This document shows positions 49,275 to 60,700 of a stretch of DNA of 64,000 bases, one piece after another. Origin of the DNA: Cladobotryum mycophilum (Eukaryota > Ascomycota > Sordariomycetes > Hypocreales > Hypocreaceae). The position numbers and the translations under genes were made by a program. The stretch lies in NCBI GenBank assembly GCA_036429605.1, contig CM071590.1, positions 6,634,001-6,698,000 of the forward strand, written 5' to 3'. The stretch's first letter is position 1. The number at the start of each line of letters is the position of its first letter. Below the pieces are notes generated by a model. The model ran no database searches. It was not told the DNA's origin and saw only the letters and a list, made by a program, of their open reading frames with translations.

Positions 49275-49748
49275 TTATGCCAACTTGGCCTGTCCTTTGG
49301 TCTTATCTGCCTCCTTGAAAACGTCGCTCACAACCGTTAGGGCTTCCCTTCCTGCGGGGACGCCAGTGTAGACCATTGCATGGCGACAAGCTTCCACAAT
49401 TTCTTCCTTTGACAGCCCGTTGTGAAGTGCGGCACGAACGTGAAGACGCAACTCTGGTGATCGGTTGAGTGCAATGAGCATTCCAATGTTAATAAGACAT
49501 CGATCTCGGAATTTTAATCCTGGGCGGGCGTAGCCCGAAAAGCAGACTTCGGCAAAGTACTCTGCACCAACTTTACTAGGTAGATCGTCACGCTGCCGTT
49601 GACCGACATTAGCTTCTTTTCTTACGATGACCGCATCGATATTGGGGCATCTTACAGCTTGCTTTTGAATGTCTTCCAAAATTTCTGGACCAAAGAACTG
49701 TGCGGCCATTTGGGCGCCCAGAAAAAGCTTTTCAGATGGTTGGGTCAT
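49275..49748 (-). CDS. Carboxymuconolactone decarboxylase (CMD/AhpD-like) family protein
   Basis: Single-exon 157-aa protein of the CMD family (PF02627 type), an all-helical fold used for gamma-carboxymuconolactone decarboxylation and for peroxidase-partner roles. The typical core is seen: GLKFRDRCLINIGMLIAL, then LRLHVRAALHNGLSKEEIVE and the closing helix CRHAMVYTGVPAGREAL. No CxxC redox pair is present, so an AhpD-type peroxidase role is unlikely and a lyase or isomerase-like role is more plausible. I chose the ATG at 49748; an in-frame Met at 49871 would add a hydrophobic leader without family support. It is divergent from the BVMO with 398 bp between starts and two TACCGAG words, so the two genes are probably co-expressed. 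Confidence 0.88.
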   Translation of the reverse strand: MTQPSEKLFLGAQMAAQFFGPEILEDIQKQAVRCPNIDAVIVRKEANVGQRQRDDLPSKVGAEYFAEVCFSGYARPGLKFRDRCLINIGMLIALNRSPELRLHVRAALHNGLSKEEIVEACRHAMVYTGVPAGREALTVVSDVFKEADKTKGQAKLA

Positions 49749-49960
49749 ATTGTCTAGGGTAGGGAAGATTGAAGGGGTAAGTATACGATGAAGTTTTGAA
49801 ATCAAGGCACGAAAGCATAATGGTTGTATGATTGTCTCATTATATAGGAAATAGCCTGCCGATGAGAACAAAACATTTGACCATACGCTGTGCTCAATAC
49901 CATGCCATTCTATGCCGATATTGCATACCTACCTAAACACAGCATGCCGAACTACCTAGT

Positions 49961-49967
49961 CTCGGTA
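49961..49967 (-). promoter_or_regulatory. TACCGAG site 4
   Basis: CTCGGTA on the plus strand, in the shared CMD/BVMO promoter (186 bp before the BVMO ATG). A nearby ATCTCGGGATTCGG adds two further CGG half-sites. Confidence 0.5.
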
Positions 49968-50021
49968 TGAATCTCGGGATTCGGCAGAAGTGAATGTGGT
50001 GGTACAAAGAAAGTGCACAAT

Positions 50022-50028
50022 TACCGAG
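50022..50028 (+). promoter_or_regulatory. TACCGAG site 5
   Basis: Inverted relative to site 4, 54 bp away, and 125 bp before the BVMO ATG. Confidence 0.5.
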
Positions 50029-50146
50029 TTTTCATTGTTCATTTCTCATAGCATTCTACATATATATAACATAATTTTCATATTCTTGTCTTCAATTTAT
50101 CTTGGTTTGTAATATTTATTTCGGTACTTTGTGATCAATCTCCAGC

Positions 50147-52131
50147 ATGGCATCATCAAGGCTCAACCAGTTGGCGGATCACCTGCTTGCTTCCCCGCGT
50201 CAAGATACCACCCCGTCCAATCATGAATCCCCCTACAAAGTCACCGAGAAACCCTTGGGTTCTACCCGGCATCTCAGAATTGTGAGCATTGGCGCTGGAA
50301 TGAGCGGTATCAATATGATTCGTTCGTTGAGACTCCATCTTACAGACTACGAGCATACCGTATATGAAAAGAACCCAGAGGTTGGCGGTACGTGGTACGA
50401 GAACCGTTACCCAGGTTGCAAGTGTGACGTGCCGTCTCACAACTATCAATTTTCTTGGAGGCACAATCCCCGATGGTCGAGCTTCTTCTCTCCAGCTTCT
50501 GAGATTCAGGCCTATCTACGTCGGGTGTGTGAAGAAGAACAAATGGAGAATGCTATCAAGACTGAACATGAGGTGATGCGGGCGGAGTGGGATGATCGAG
50601 AGGGGATATGGGAATTGACGGTTCGAAACCTCCAAACAGGACTTGTTTTCGGTGACAAATGCCACTTTCTTCTCGACTCTTGTGGAATTTTGAAGTAAGT
50701 AGATTGGAGTATGTAACGAACTCGGCAGTGGATCTGACACTTATGATGCAGTCACTGGAAATGGCCGCAAATCTCTGGCTTACACGACTTCAAAGGGGAC
50801 TTGGTCCATAGCGCAAACTGGCCCGAGAACTTTGAGTATACTGGAAAGACTGTGGCATTGATAGGGAACGGTTCCTCTGGCATCCAGATCTTGCCAGAGA
50901 TCCAGAAGCGTGAGCCACATTTGTATGGCCTTTTGCATCGCATTTTAACTAATTTTCTTTTGCAGACGCCAGGAATGTTGTCCATTTCGTAAGAAGCCCC
51001 TCTTGGATTGTGCCTTCAAGACTTCAATTACTCGCTCAGGGTGGCGGCGACGGCATTTTGAGTGAGATTGAAATGAATGACGACGAAACTTTTACTACAG
51101 CTCAGATCCACAAATTCGAATCGGACCCAGCTTTCTATAGAAAGTTTGTGAAAGCCACCGAGGAAGTAGTTAATGGCAACTTTCCATTAGTAGGTTATAC
51201 TGCTTCTCGTGGGATGTCGACAGACAATGACTAATTTGAATGGCAGGTTCTGAAGGATACGGAGTTTGCGGCCACAATGCAGCAGAAGGCGACGGAATAC
51301 ATGACTGAAGCACTAGAAGGGAACAAACACCTATGTGAGGCTTTGATACCAAAGTTCCATCTCGGATGCCGACGTTTGACACCTGGCGTTGGCTATCTAG
51401 AAGCCGTGAAACAACCAAACGTGAGGGTGGTAACAAGTCCCATTGTCAAGGTCGTATCGGATGGCTTCGAAATCTCGAGCGGAGAGGTCATCAAAGTCGA
51501 TGCCATCATCTGTGCAACCGGGTTCGACGTTTCTTTTCGCCCGCGGTTCCCCATTATTGGTCACCAAGGGAATCTTCAAGATTTGTGGACAAGAGAGGTT
51601 CCCAAATCTTATATGTCGTGCGCGATCCCTGGCTTTCCAAACTATTTTAGTAAGTGAGAATAACTCGTACCCGATAGACTACTTACTAACCTAGGGATGC
51701 TAGATTTCTTGGGACCAAATGCGCCGATTGGACATGGCAGCGTGTTCACCATCGCGGAGCATATCGCCAAGTATTTAACTCGCATCATCAAAAAGTGTCA
51801 GACAGAAAACATCAAAGCCATCACGCCTAACAAGGCCGCAGTTGAGCAGCTTTTTGAGCACATACAAACATTCATGCCGCGCACTGCTTGGAGTAGCAAT
51901 GGCTGCGTCTCGTGGTTTAAAAACGGGACGTCGGATGGACCTGTCACTGCTCTTCACCCAGGCAGCCGAATCCACTTCCTGCACATGTTGGAGACATTTA
52001 GAGGTGAAGATTGGGAGTATACATACATAGGTGGCCAGAACCGATTTCAATATCTGGGCAATGGGTTTTCAACGAAAGAGGGTGGTGGGGAAGACTCTAC
52101 GTGGTATTTAGATGAGCCGGATAAACTGTGA
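50147..52131 (+). CDS. Type I Baeyer-Villiger monooxygenase
   Basis: FAD/NADPH enzyme that inserts oxygen next to a ketone to form an ester or lactone. Exons 50147-50694, 50752-50909, 50966-51189, 51247-51649 and 51695-52131 join in frame to 589 aa. The FAD Rossmann motif is VSIGAGMSGINM. The BVMO fingerprint FXGXXXHXXXW reads FKGDLVHSANW. The NADPH Rossmann motif is VALIGNGSSGIQ. The later DAIICATGFDVSF box is the usual flavoprotein ATG motif. GGTWYENRYPGCKCDVPSH is the family-typical FAD-contact segment. No signal peptide. It shares a 398-bp promoter with the CMD gene and lies upstream of the lactonase-like hydrolase in the same orientation. The ketone substrate is unknown. Confidence 0.95.
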
Positions 52132-53114
52132 AGAGATTCCTAAACCGCCTTGTGCAGCGATTGAGGACGAGGACATAGTTCAATATTACCGGCCTCTAGA
52201 ATTTTATCAAATTTAATAGTATCAATAATTTAGCCATATTCTTAGTTACGTCAATCCTGGTTCCGTCACTGAGGTGCGTGCGGATTGGGATGAGTCAATG
52301 GTGCCGGTAGGGTCGCTTTATTGCCCACCATGCCGGCTCGAGCTGCAGCAAACGTCGATGAGTCAGGACTGAGAGAAACATTCGTGTATTCAGTCATTGG
52401 ATTCTCTGCACATTGAAAAAACGAACAATGCCATTAAAGCCTCGATGAAATGTACATCAGTGCGGTGGCGGTATTGTTGTATCATTAAAACTATGCCGAG
52501 CGCCAAGCATAGTGAATGCCGAGTACCGCTGCCTCGGCAATCAACGCCTGAGCGAACATGCTGGCGCTTTGAATCATAGCATCCACACAGTTCTGACGCT
52601 TACTCTACAGAGTAGAGGGGGATAGACGTTGGAATGTTGGATATAGCAGACAGACAAGTGTGTCTAAGCATGTACTCTTTCTTCCATCCTCCTTCATTTC
52701 TTTCGTTTCTTCCGGTTTATCTCGTCTTCCTAGCTTCTCTCTTTGCTGTCGATTTCTCACATCTTTCTACTGGTGGTAAATTAGTCGATCCATACTCGGC
52801 AAGCAGAGGACGTGGCTCCAAACAAAACCATGACCTAGGCTAGTAAAAATTCGCGTTATAAGCCTGAAAATAAGGTGATATGACCGGTTATGGGGACTTT
52901 CTAATAATGAATTTACACCCCATGAATTTTAGCAATACCGAGATAGCAAAACAGTGAAAGCTCGGCGTACGGCATGACGCTAGTCCTTGTGATGATGCAA
53001 GTTGTGAGAACTTTGAGTATTTAATGATAAGGAGAGCACGACTCTCGCTCATCCAAGCAAGTTGCATCGCTTAATCATAATTTGAAGACGCATTTCGCCT
53101 CCCAAATCATCACC
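52132..53114. other. Intergenic, upstream of the MBL-fold gene
   Basis: About 980 bp. It holds the BVMO 3' flank, several CGG-containing half-site-like words (GAGTACCGCTGCCTCGG near 52518) and one exact TACCGAG. The 52634-52843 open frame is not supported. Confidence 0.45.
52936..52942 (+). promoter_or_regulatory. TACCGAG site 6
   Basis: Context GCAATACCGAGATAG, 179 bp before the hydrolase ATG. Confidence 0.5.
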
Positions 53115-54032
53115 ATGGAAAATAGTACTGATGCGACGTCTGGGTCAGTTGAGATTCAGTTTATCTCAACAGGCTCCGCTCAGCTGCGACGAAAAATGAT
53201 CAGCCAACCCATCACTACAAACAGTGTGACAAGACGCTTTTTTCGATCCTTGACAGATAAAACTTGGTCAGAACCCTTACCTATTGGAGTCTTTATTATA
53301 TCTCATCCCGATGGCCCAATTCTCTTCGATACTAGCGTCTCCCCGTCGTGCGTCAACAATCCAGGATATTTCAGCATGTGGAACCCGGCCAATTGGTTCA
53401 CAACAATCACCTGTAATTTTGATGAGGGGATCCTGACCCAATTGGGGACACTTGGCATAGACCCAAGCACTCTGCAGGCAATCGTCATCAGTCACCTGCA
53501 CGACGACCATGTTGGGGGTCTTGGAGAACTCGTTGTGGAGGCACCAGACGTTTCCGTTTTCGTAAGCGGAGAGCACTGGGAGGCAATCGGGAAACACCAG
53601 ACGGTCGCTTCCCTTAAAGGGTTCACGCCAAAGCAATGGCCACCAAACTTCGCTCCGCAATTGCTCAAGTTTGAAGACCGTGCCTTGGGCCCGTGGAAAG
53701 AATCCTGCCCGATCACCAAAGACGGGAGCGTGTTGGCTGTAAAAACGCCGGGCCATGTTCCAGGCCATATCTCTCTAGTCGTGCATGCGGTGGATAAGAA
53801 AGAAAATCACACAACTTACCTATTACCCGGTGATGCGACGTACGCAGTCGACTGCTTGGACAAGGAGGAGCCAGATGGTGTTACGGAGGATCCCATGTCG
53901 GCCTTCAAGAGCCTGCTGTTGATGAAGGAGTTTGCGCGACAGAACGAAGTGGTGGTTCTACCAAGTCATGATCCGAAGACACCCCATTTTTTACAGAATC
54001 GTGTCATCTATACACCAACAAGCCGCTCTTGA
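53115..54032 (+). CDS. Metallo-beta-lactamase-fold hydrolase, N-acyl homoserine lactonase-like
   Basis: Single-exon 305-aa zinc hydrolase. The metal-binding set is complete: SHLHDDHVGG (HxHxDH), PGHVPGH (third His), LPGDATY (bridging Asp) and LPSHDP (last His). The order and the Asp of DATY match lactonase-type MBL proteins rather than the fungal ACP thioesterases of anthraquinone clusters, which use a THWHRDH-like motif. I chose the ATG at 53115 because it sits in CACCATGG; a Met at 53082 would add 11 residues. No signal peptide. It follows the BVMO in the same direction, with a TACCGAG word 179 bp upstream. A BVMO product (ester or lactone) would be a natural substrate, which is inference. 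Confidence 0.93.
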   Translation: MENSTDATSGSVEIQFISTGSAQLRRKMISQPITTNSVTRRFFRSLTDKTWSEPLPIGVFIISHPDGPILFDTSVSPSCVNNPGYFSMWNPANWFTTITCNFDEGILTQLGTLGIDPSTLQAIVISHLHDDHVGGLGELVVEAPDVSVFVSGEHWEAIGKHQTVASLKGFTPKQWPPNFAPQLLKFEDRALGPWKESCPITKDGSVLAVKTPGHVPGHISLVVHAVDKKENHTTYLLPGDATYAVDCLDKEEPDGVTEDPMSAFKSLLLMKEFARQNEVVVLPSHDPKTPHFLQNRVIYTPTSRS

Positions 54033-54235
54033 ACCCGAGCTTGTATTGAGAGATGGAATAGCAAGTAGCTCTTCTCGAGATAGACATGCTGAATTACTTG
54101 ACACATGGTAAGAGGGGCTGTTCAGGAACTAGAAGTGCATTATTATTTCTGCGCATCCAGAGTCAATGGAGGTTTGCACATGGGAAATGGACTCAATTCG
54201 GGAGCATTTGTCTACTCCCATCATTTTGGCTAAAG

Positions 54236-54990
54236 CTATTCCGCATCGGTAGAAGCAACAACGAGTGAGATTTTTGTCTCGACAGAGAGTCCATTCTCAC
54301 CACGGATAATGCGCGCATTTGTGACAAATATGTGATTCTCCAAGGCCTTGAGCGCAGGGTCACCTACAAGAAAGCTGGCAGATCCGGCTGTGAACGGAAT
54401 ATTAGTATAATGGTTCATTGTTCGAGCGCTGACTTGGACTCACTGGAAGCGCCAAAGTGTGCACTCTTGGCGTCTGGGTGGCCGGTAAAGAGCTTATGCG
54501 CATTATCATCCAGCTTCAGAATCCCATTGTATCTAAAGTCTATGGCGTGACCTTTGTCGGTTCTGTTCACACGGTCAGCATCTGAGAAAAGCCATGTGGA
54601 GGTGGGGTGGAGTTGATGTCGTACTTTGCAATAGCCCTCAGCTCAATACGACCGTGGCTGCCATCTGCATCAAATGAAAGCCAATCCGCACCAAAGTTGA
54701 CCTCAGCCTTGAAGGCAGGTTCAAACCCTGGGATGCTTTCAATCGTCCCCGTGGGTGTAGTCTTTCTTCTGCGTCAGCTTGCATCCAAGGCGAAGAGGAG
54801 GATTCCATACAATGTGCGTCAAGCCAGACCCACTGTGTACCGTTCCTGATTATGACTTCTGGTTAACATGATATTTAGCGCCTCGATCGTGAGGCATATA
54901 CTGCTTACCAAAAGCACTTTGCTTATCAATGTTCATCCTTGAGATGATGGCCGGCTGAAGGCTCGGAAACCCGGTGAAGTTTTGCGCCAT
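54236..54990 (-). CDS. DUF3237-family protein
   Basis: 174 aa from five exons: 54990-54909, 54845-54811, 54761-54625, 54562-54444 and 54387-54236. The joined frame is open and divisible by three. The family pattern is clear: a first strand FGTVHSGSGLTHI, then TGTIESIPGFEP, FGADWLSFDADG, RIELRAIAKTDKGHAIDFRY and NGILKL, with a C-terminal ENHIFVTNARII strand. DUF3237 proteins are small beta-barrel-like proteins of unknown reaction found in bacterial and fungal catabolic or metabolite clusters. One acceptor (before 54761) is the less common AAG, so that junction is the weakest. The gene is tail-to-tail with the hydrolase, 203 bp apart. No TACCGAG was seen upstream. Confidence 0.78.
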
Positions 54991-56281
54991 GATGTTAGAC
55001 TGTAGCTCTGTAAGGATTGCACAAACACACGGAGATCTATGGAGGGTGTAGCAGGCCACGAGTGTCAATTTATTTGGACTGCAATCAACAAAACCCCCAA
55101 TCTGACGATGGCTGATTTGCTGGGCCAGCTAGCGGGTCGGCCCGCCCAGCGGAGTTGGGAAAACACGACGGACGGAAATCAGATGATAAGTGCCAATAAT
55201 AAGGCAATACGTATTACATTTCCATTCGCGAGTAAAGTGGCATGTCAAGAGCGGTGTGAGAAGTTGGTTCTATAACAGTCTGGCGGAAATCCAATCTTCA
55301 AGCAAAGTAGCTGCTGCCATGGCCATGAGGAATAATGGCTTCTGTTACGCTCCATGTTGGGCTTCCTCCTTGAGATGGCAGTATCATTCTTGATCCATAT
55401 CTAGGCAGCGCGACGACATTCTCACCAAGACATTTTATCGCTGTTGTTGGCTGTTAGACAGCCGCTTACGTGGATGACTCGAGCGTCGCCCATCCTAGAG
55501 AATGGAGGACGGGCATTTGTAACAGTCCGAAGAGAGAGCTAATAATCCAAAGCGATTGGATGACTGTCACCAAATCTATGGGGCCATTGACCGAATCTGA
55601 GCCAGCGGCGGGAATGCATTTCTAGATGGATGGATGGATGGATTATGCTGCAGGCAAAGATCCGATGGATCCATTATTTACGTACTCGATTTCCTTGCCT
55701 GAGAAAACGTCATTTACCCCGCGCCTGTTGGTCCTGAGCTCTGTCAGACCAAGGCCAGCGGATTATTAGGGGACACTTTTACTCAGTATGGAGTTTCATC
55801 CATGATTAATATTTCAATTTCTTAGGTATGCTATGATTGGAAGGGAATCTTCCCGGTTTGTACGATCCAGGCTTATTCTTGTCAAAGCCCCCTAGCAGTC
55901 ATCCGGATTTGGGCTGTTTACTAAAGGGGAATCCTTTCCGATCGGATCTGATCCAATGCCCACTACCTTTACCTAGTAGGCCAAACACATTAGGTGAGTA
56001 ATCTCCCGATATAAAAGAAGCGTTGGTAGGTAAGCAATGTAGGGACCAACAACAAATCTAGTTTGCCATAGGTGTCTACCTACTCACATAGATAGAATAT
56101 ATGGATATATGACGCACATAACGTAGCCCCTCGCAGTGACAAGGAATCTACATATGAATCCCAAGATTCCCAGTAACCGTTGTCTCCTCTCCCACTCTCT
56201 ATTTTTCGCTACAACTTCCACTAAACAAACACTTACTTCTTCGGGCTCGCTCTCATCAACTCTACAGCCATAGCACAAACT
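54991..56281. other. Intergenic, DUF3237 and EthD promoter side
   Basis: About 1.3 kb. A TATAAAAG box lies near 56013. The minus-strand open frame at 56084-56518 overlaps the EthD relic and is not supported. No repeat seen apart from a GGATGGAT run near 55628. Confidence 0.4.
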
Positions 56282-56763
56282 CAGCAGATACTCAAGTGTT
56301 CCGTTCATCACTACCGGGCGGCCGGAGTAGATGAGCAGGCGTTTGCTAAGTGATATAATGAGGAATAGATTCCACGAATGGTCAAGATTCTCCAGAAGCA
56401 TGGCATCAATCACTACAAACTCGTAAGTTAGTACACTAGAGAATGGTGAAGGCGGATGAACTAACGATACCAATCTCTCTAGTACACTACGCCTTCCTCC
56501 CTCCGTCAAATATTCCAAGCCGACCTCGATAAAACGAAGCCTAATGAGCCCGGCCGGAAAATGGCCAACTTCGATGTCACTGCCACCTATTATCGCGATG
56601 ATCCGGAGAAGTTGCGAAACTCGTATACTGATCCCGAATGGCTAGCAAAGCACGTCGAACCAGAGAAAAGTTGGGTTGATACAGAGAGGGGGAGATTCAA
56701 ATCGGCTGGGAGACCGTCTACCTGGAGGACAATAAGATTACCAACACCGTGCCCAAGGAATGA
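56282..56763 (+). pseudogene. EthD-domain protein, broken
   Basis: EthD-like fold (dimeric alpha-beta ferredoxin type), found in polyketide cyclase or decarboxylase roles in fungal clusters. Readable parts are SVHHYRAAGVDEQAFAK, then IPRMVKILQKHGINHYKL, a 60-nt intron (56423-56482), YTTPSSLRQIFQADLD, MANFDVTATYYRDDPEKL and, in a shifted frame, IQIGWETVYLEDNKI to a stop at 56761-56763. The frame has TGA at 56351-56353 and TAG at 56366-56368, at positions where this family has the W(Y)xxxH-type segment. A one-base loss in the five-G run at 56688-56692 shifts the end. The N-terminal exon start is not resolved. A 42-nt intron (56327-56368) could hide both stops but would delete conserved sequence and would not repair the shift. 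Tail-to-tail with PKS 2. Confidence 0.65.
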
Positions 56764-57752
56764 GTGCAAACCTTGGGGTCTCAAGTACAGTCTCACTACA
56801 TTAATGGAAGTTGGAACATGGTAGGAGACAGAAATGTTTCCCGCAAAGGTGACGTTTCAACAAAGCGAACCACCGCGACCACAGAGTATGGAACTAGTAT
56901 CAAGAGCGATATCGAGCCCACAATACACACCGATGAAACTGGAAATTGGGTGGGGGTGCAAGCCCCTGCTTCCATTATGAGGGGGGTTGACCCCTCTACG
57001 TGGGGTAACGGTGATCAGCTATGGGCAACAAGGGGCGTTTGGCTTCTGTAGTGAATTACATCTATAGCAAGCTAGATCATCGTCAATCAAAATCACTACT
57101 CATTGACCTTTGAAAACGTGGTTCACAGCTCCTTTTTTTGGTCGTCTTAAAAGCTTTAAATTGTTAGCATGCTACGGTCAAATTATTCTGCTATCATTTA
57201 TCATGTCTTGCGTAGTGTGTGGGTATTATCGGAGGATGGGTGTCTTACAGTGACAAACACCCTGTAATTATCCATTACCCTCAGAAGGTGTGGCACTGAG
57301 AATTAGACGATTTAGCGAGACCTTTGGTTTGTTGCAAGTCTGGCAAGAGATCAGTAGTGATAGCGTTTCAGGGGGCTAATTGACAGAGAGTCTCTTAGGC
57401 GATATATTATCACATCACATTTCCTCCTCGCATCTTTCTAGCCGGATAACGTATTGACGTAGATGAACAAAAGTTCTTGGGATTTTGACATATTTGTAAA
57501 GAGCATGCACCGAACCACAGTTCATCCAACCGAACAAAACAAAAACACAGGCTATTCGGGTCAAACACAACGCGTCATCTTCTTCATTGAGGGAAAGCAT
57601 ATCTTCTATAAATAGTAGAATGGTTGAACTTGTTTTACACAACATCAATCGCCAACATAAAGATAATAGGAGACCGGATTTGGAGCGGTGAGACTGCAAA
57701 TAGTGAGGTAGCTCCAAGTTGAAGCCGACTCCTTTTCCTCCGTGAGTATGGC
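56764..57752. other. Convergent intergenic region before PKS 2
   Basis: About 990 bp. Open frames at 56764-57051 (+) and 57415-57756 (-) have no family support. It is expected to hold two 3' UTRs. Confidence 0.4.
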
Positions 57753-60700
57753 TCATTTAGATATCACGGGCAAAGTAACAATGTCCCCGTCCCTTGTAAT
57801 GTCCATCAAGAAATCATATAGAACTTGGTTGAGTCCTACCAAGAGGGCTGAATCTAGCCACTGTTGTAGAGAGAGTTCGTCAAATTCATGCCCGTCAATT
57901 TCCTCCATGTAGGCTTTAAGTTCATTTGGCAGGATCCTTTTGTCACTACAATGATGAATGTAGCGCGCCTTTGCCTCCTGATCCTTTGTTGAAGCCAGGG
58001 CCTCCCGAACGAGGTCGCTAGAAACATTACCGACAGCTACCAGATTAAATGAACCTCGCCAGTTACGTCTCTCTAGTATGGGAACAGCTCCCAGGATCCT
58101 CGAGAAACTTATAATTGCCGTCATTATATCCAGGTCTGGAGATCCATCGCCAAGAATGCTCGTAATTCTGTGAATGAATATGGGAAGTTCGAAATCCTCG
58201 GCCGTCTTTTCCAGCAGAGCCTCAGCAACCCACTTAGAAACCCTATATCCATCGCGCGGATGAGATGGTGTCCAAGCAGTGACTGAAACCTCGGATAGAG
58301 GACCCAAATTACCTGATGATTGAGGAATACTTGCCACAGCTGCGCTTGACACAAAATGAAGCGGTATTCGCCGTGTAAGCGCCATCTTACATAGCGTCCT
58401 TGTTGACACGACGTTGACAGCACGAAGAGATTGGTACGGCATCACAAATGAGACATGCGCACCGTTGTGAATAATTAAATCCACGCTCTCAGTTAAATGA
58501 GCAAAGTCTTCAACAGGCAACCCCAGAAAGGGCTCTGATAGGCTTCCCTGGTATTCGATGATTTTGTCGTTTTTTAGAGAAACATGACGTGGGCGTCCGC
58601 TACGGTCTGGTCGGATTGCAACGCAGTGTACTTCGCTAACTCGGTCATCCTCCACGAGACGTCGTAGTAAGTGTGAGCCGAGAAAGCCAGTAGCTCCCGT
58701 CAATAGCACCTTCATGCTTGACAGTCTAATTTCCGTTTGAAATTTTTGCTCTGTAGCCTCCGGAAGCAGTTGGAGCCCATGAGACAATGATTCTATCTCT
58801 GCATTCCAATCTATATGCTCTGGGTCTTCTGTCTGGATTAGCAATGGCATGAGAGACTGAGTCGCCGCACTTGGTATGCTAGATATCGGATCACTGAGAC
58901 TATGAGGTAGATTTGATGCCTTGACTTTTGGCTCACCGATCATTTTAATGGCCTCTAGACAGATCTGTGTCAAGGATGAGCCACTTAATAACTTCAAGAT
59001 GGGCATATCGATGCTTAATTCTTTGAGAAACCAGGAGCGAGCCTCGACTGCCACTAGCGAGTCAATAAACGACACCAATGGCATATTTTTGTCAATGCCA
59101 TCACTATCAGTTTGTAACATCATTCCTAGCTTGGTGGCAAGGGCTGCTTCCAAGACAGAGATTCCTTCCTCAACAGTGTCGGCAGTAGCAAAGCGGTGGG
59201 AGATGGATTGCATAGGCTGCATCTGATGTTTGCTCTCCACTAAGGCGTTGGAGCCTCTTACTAAGTGGGAGAATAAAGGCACTCGGCCCCATGGGGAATC
59301 TGGGGGAAAGTTGTTGGAAGTTGTAAGGAGGTCCGGGTCCGTGTTTGAGGCAGGTTGTCCGGACACAATTGCCTCGGCAAACATGACATGAAAGTCGGCC
59401 TCGGAGAGAACTGGGAATAATAATCGGCGAAGCTGTGATTCTATTGCCATACTTTCATCTAGCGAGCGTGCAACGTGGCCAACGCCGAGAATCATACCAA
59501 GATGCATTATAGAACTTGCCACACCCCTCTTTCGTCTTTGAGCTGTCAAAGCCGACATGAACATATTCGCAGCTCCGTAGTTAGACTGACCCTGATTCCC
59601 AATGAGGGACGACATGGAGGAAAATAGAATGAAGAAATCTAGGTTGGTGGAGTAGAATAGTTCGTCGAGGTTTTTGGTGCCCTGAACTTTCGGGTTCAGT
59701 ACAGTCTCCATGTCCTGAAGCGTCATACTCGCAAAAGGCTTATCACGTAGAACCATGGCAGCATTTGCGACACCGGCAATAGGTGGCATGGATGACGTGA
59801 CTTCTCGATAAACCTTTTGCAGCGCATCCTTATCCGCGACATCAAAGGCGAATATCTTCAAGTTTGCTCCATCTCTCTGAAGAGTTTGGATGGTAGATGG
59901 ATCTAACACGGGGTTGCGACTAGCGACGACAAAGTTTCTCGCACCGTTCGCAATCATCCACGCGATCAAAGACATGCCAAGCTCTCCAGACAACCCAACA
60001 AGAAAGTACGTTTTCTGACTAGAGAACAGGTCCTGGTAGCGTAGAGGCCGTACCCTGACGGGAGCTACCTTAGTACCGCTCCAATATATCGTGCGGGTGG
60101 GATTTTGATGTCCAGATAGTTGAGAGACCATGTCGATTGGGATCGGGGTCTGGTTGTTCAAAGAGTCTTTGGGCTTCCTCATTGGAGACCATCGGCCAAA
60201 GGTTGATTGCTTTTCTAATATGTTGCGTATCGTCGCCCTGGTGAATGGCAACACGAATGTCTGGTTCTTATTGGCGTCTCTGGCAGGATGCTGTATGGCA
60301 ATACCGCTATCTAAACATGGACGTAGAACGCATTCCAAGGCGCATTTGTCTTCCATGCACATGCATACAATTCTTTGAATGTTTGGAGGAAGAAGAGACT
60401 CAAGAAGCCTTTTTGATATCAGTGGATGTATGAATCGAATCTTCGGGTCCGAGACATGAGAGGAAGACGATACGAATATCTCAATTCCCTGGCGTTGGCC
60501 AATCTCTGATGCCATTTCTGAAATAAAATCTGCATCATGGAGCCAAATAGTGCCTGTGGCATGCGCGAGCAGTGATTTGCAGAGAAGGGTGCTTAGAATA
60601 TCCTCCATTGTAACGGCTGTATTCCATGAAAGCAACCTATCCAGGGGCACCTTTATTGAAGATGCGTTGATGCGCGAGAGAGCGAGGACCTGTTGGCTGG

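Noticed and set aside
53115..54032. MBL-type ACP thioesterase of an anthraquinone pathway
   Set aside because: The metal motif is HLHDDH with lactonase-like spacing, and there is no NR-PKS in the window.
54236..54990. DUF3237 gene as a pseudogene
   Set aside because: An apparent frame problem disappears with a 62-nt intron ending at 54563 and an AAG acceptor before 54761; the result is a continuous 174-aa frame with the family pattern.
56084..56518. 144-aa minus-strand open frame
   Set aside because: It lies opposite EthD-like coding sequence, which explains the open frame; no family features of its own.
58700..59060. Hidden NRPS module between ACP and reductase of PKS 2
   Set aside because: Only about 100 residues lie between the ACP serine and the reductase Rossmann motif; too short for C-A-T.
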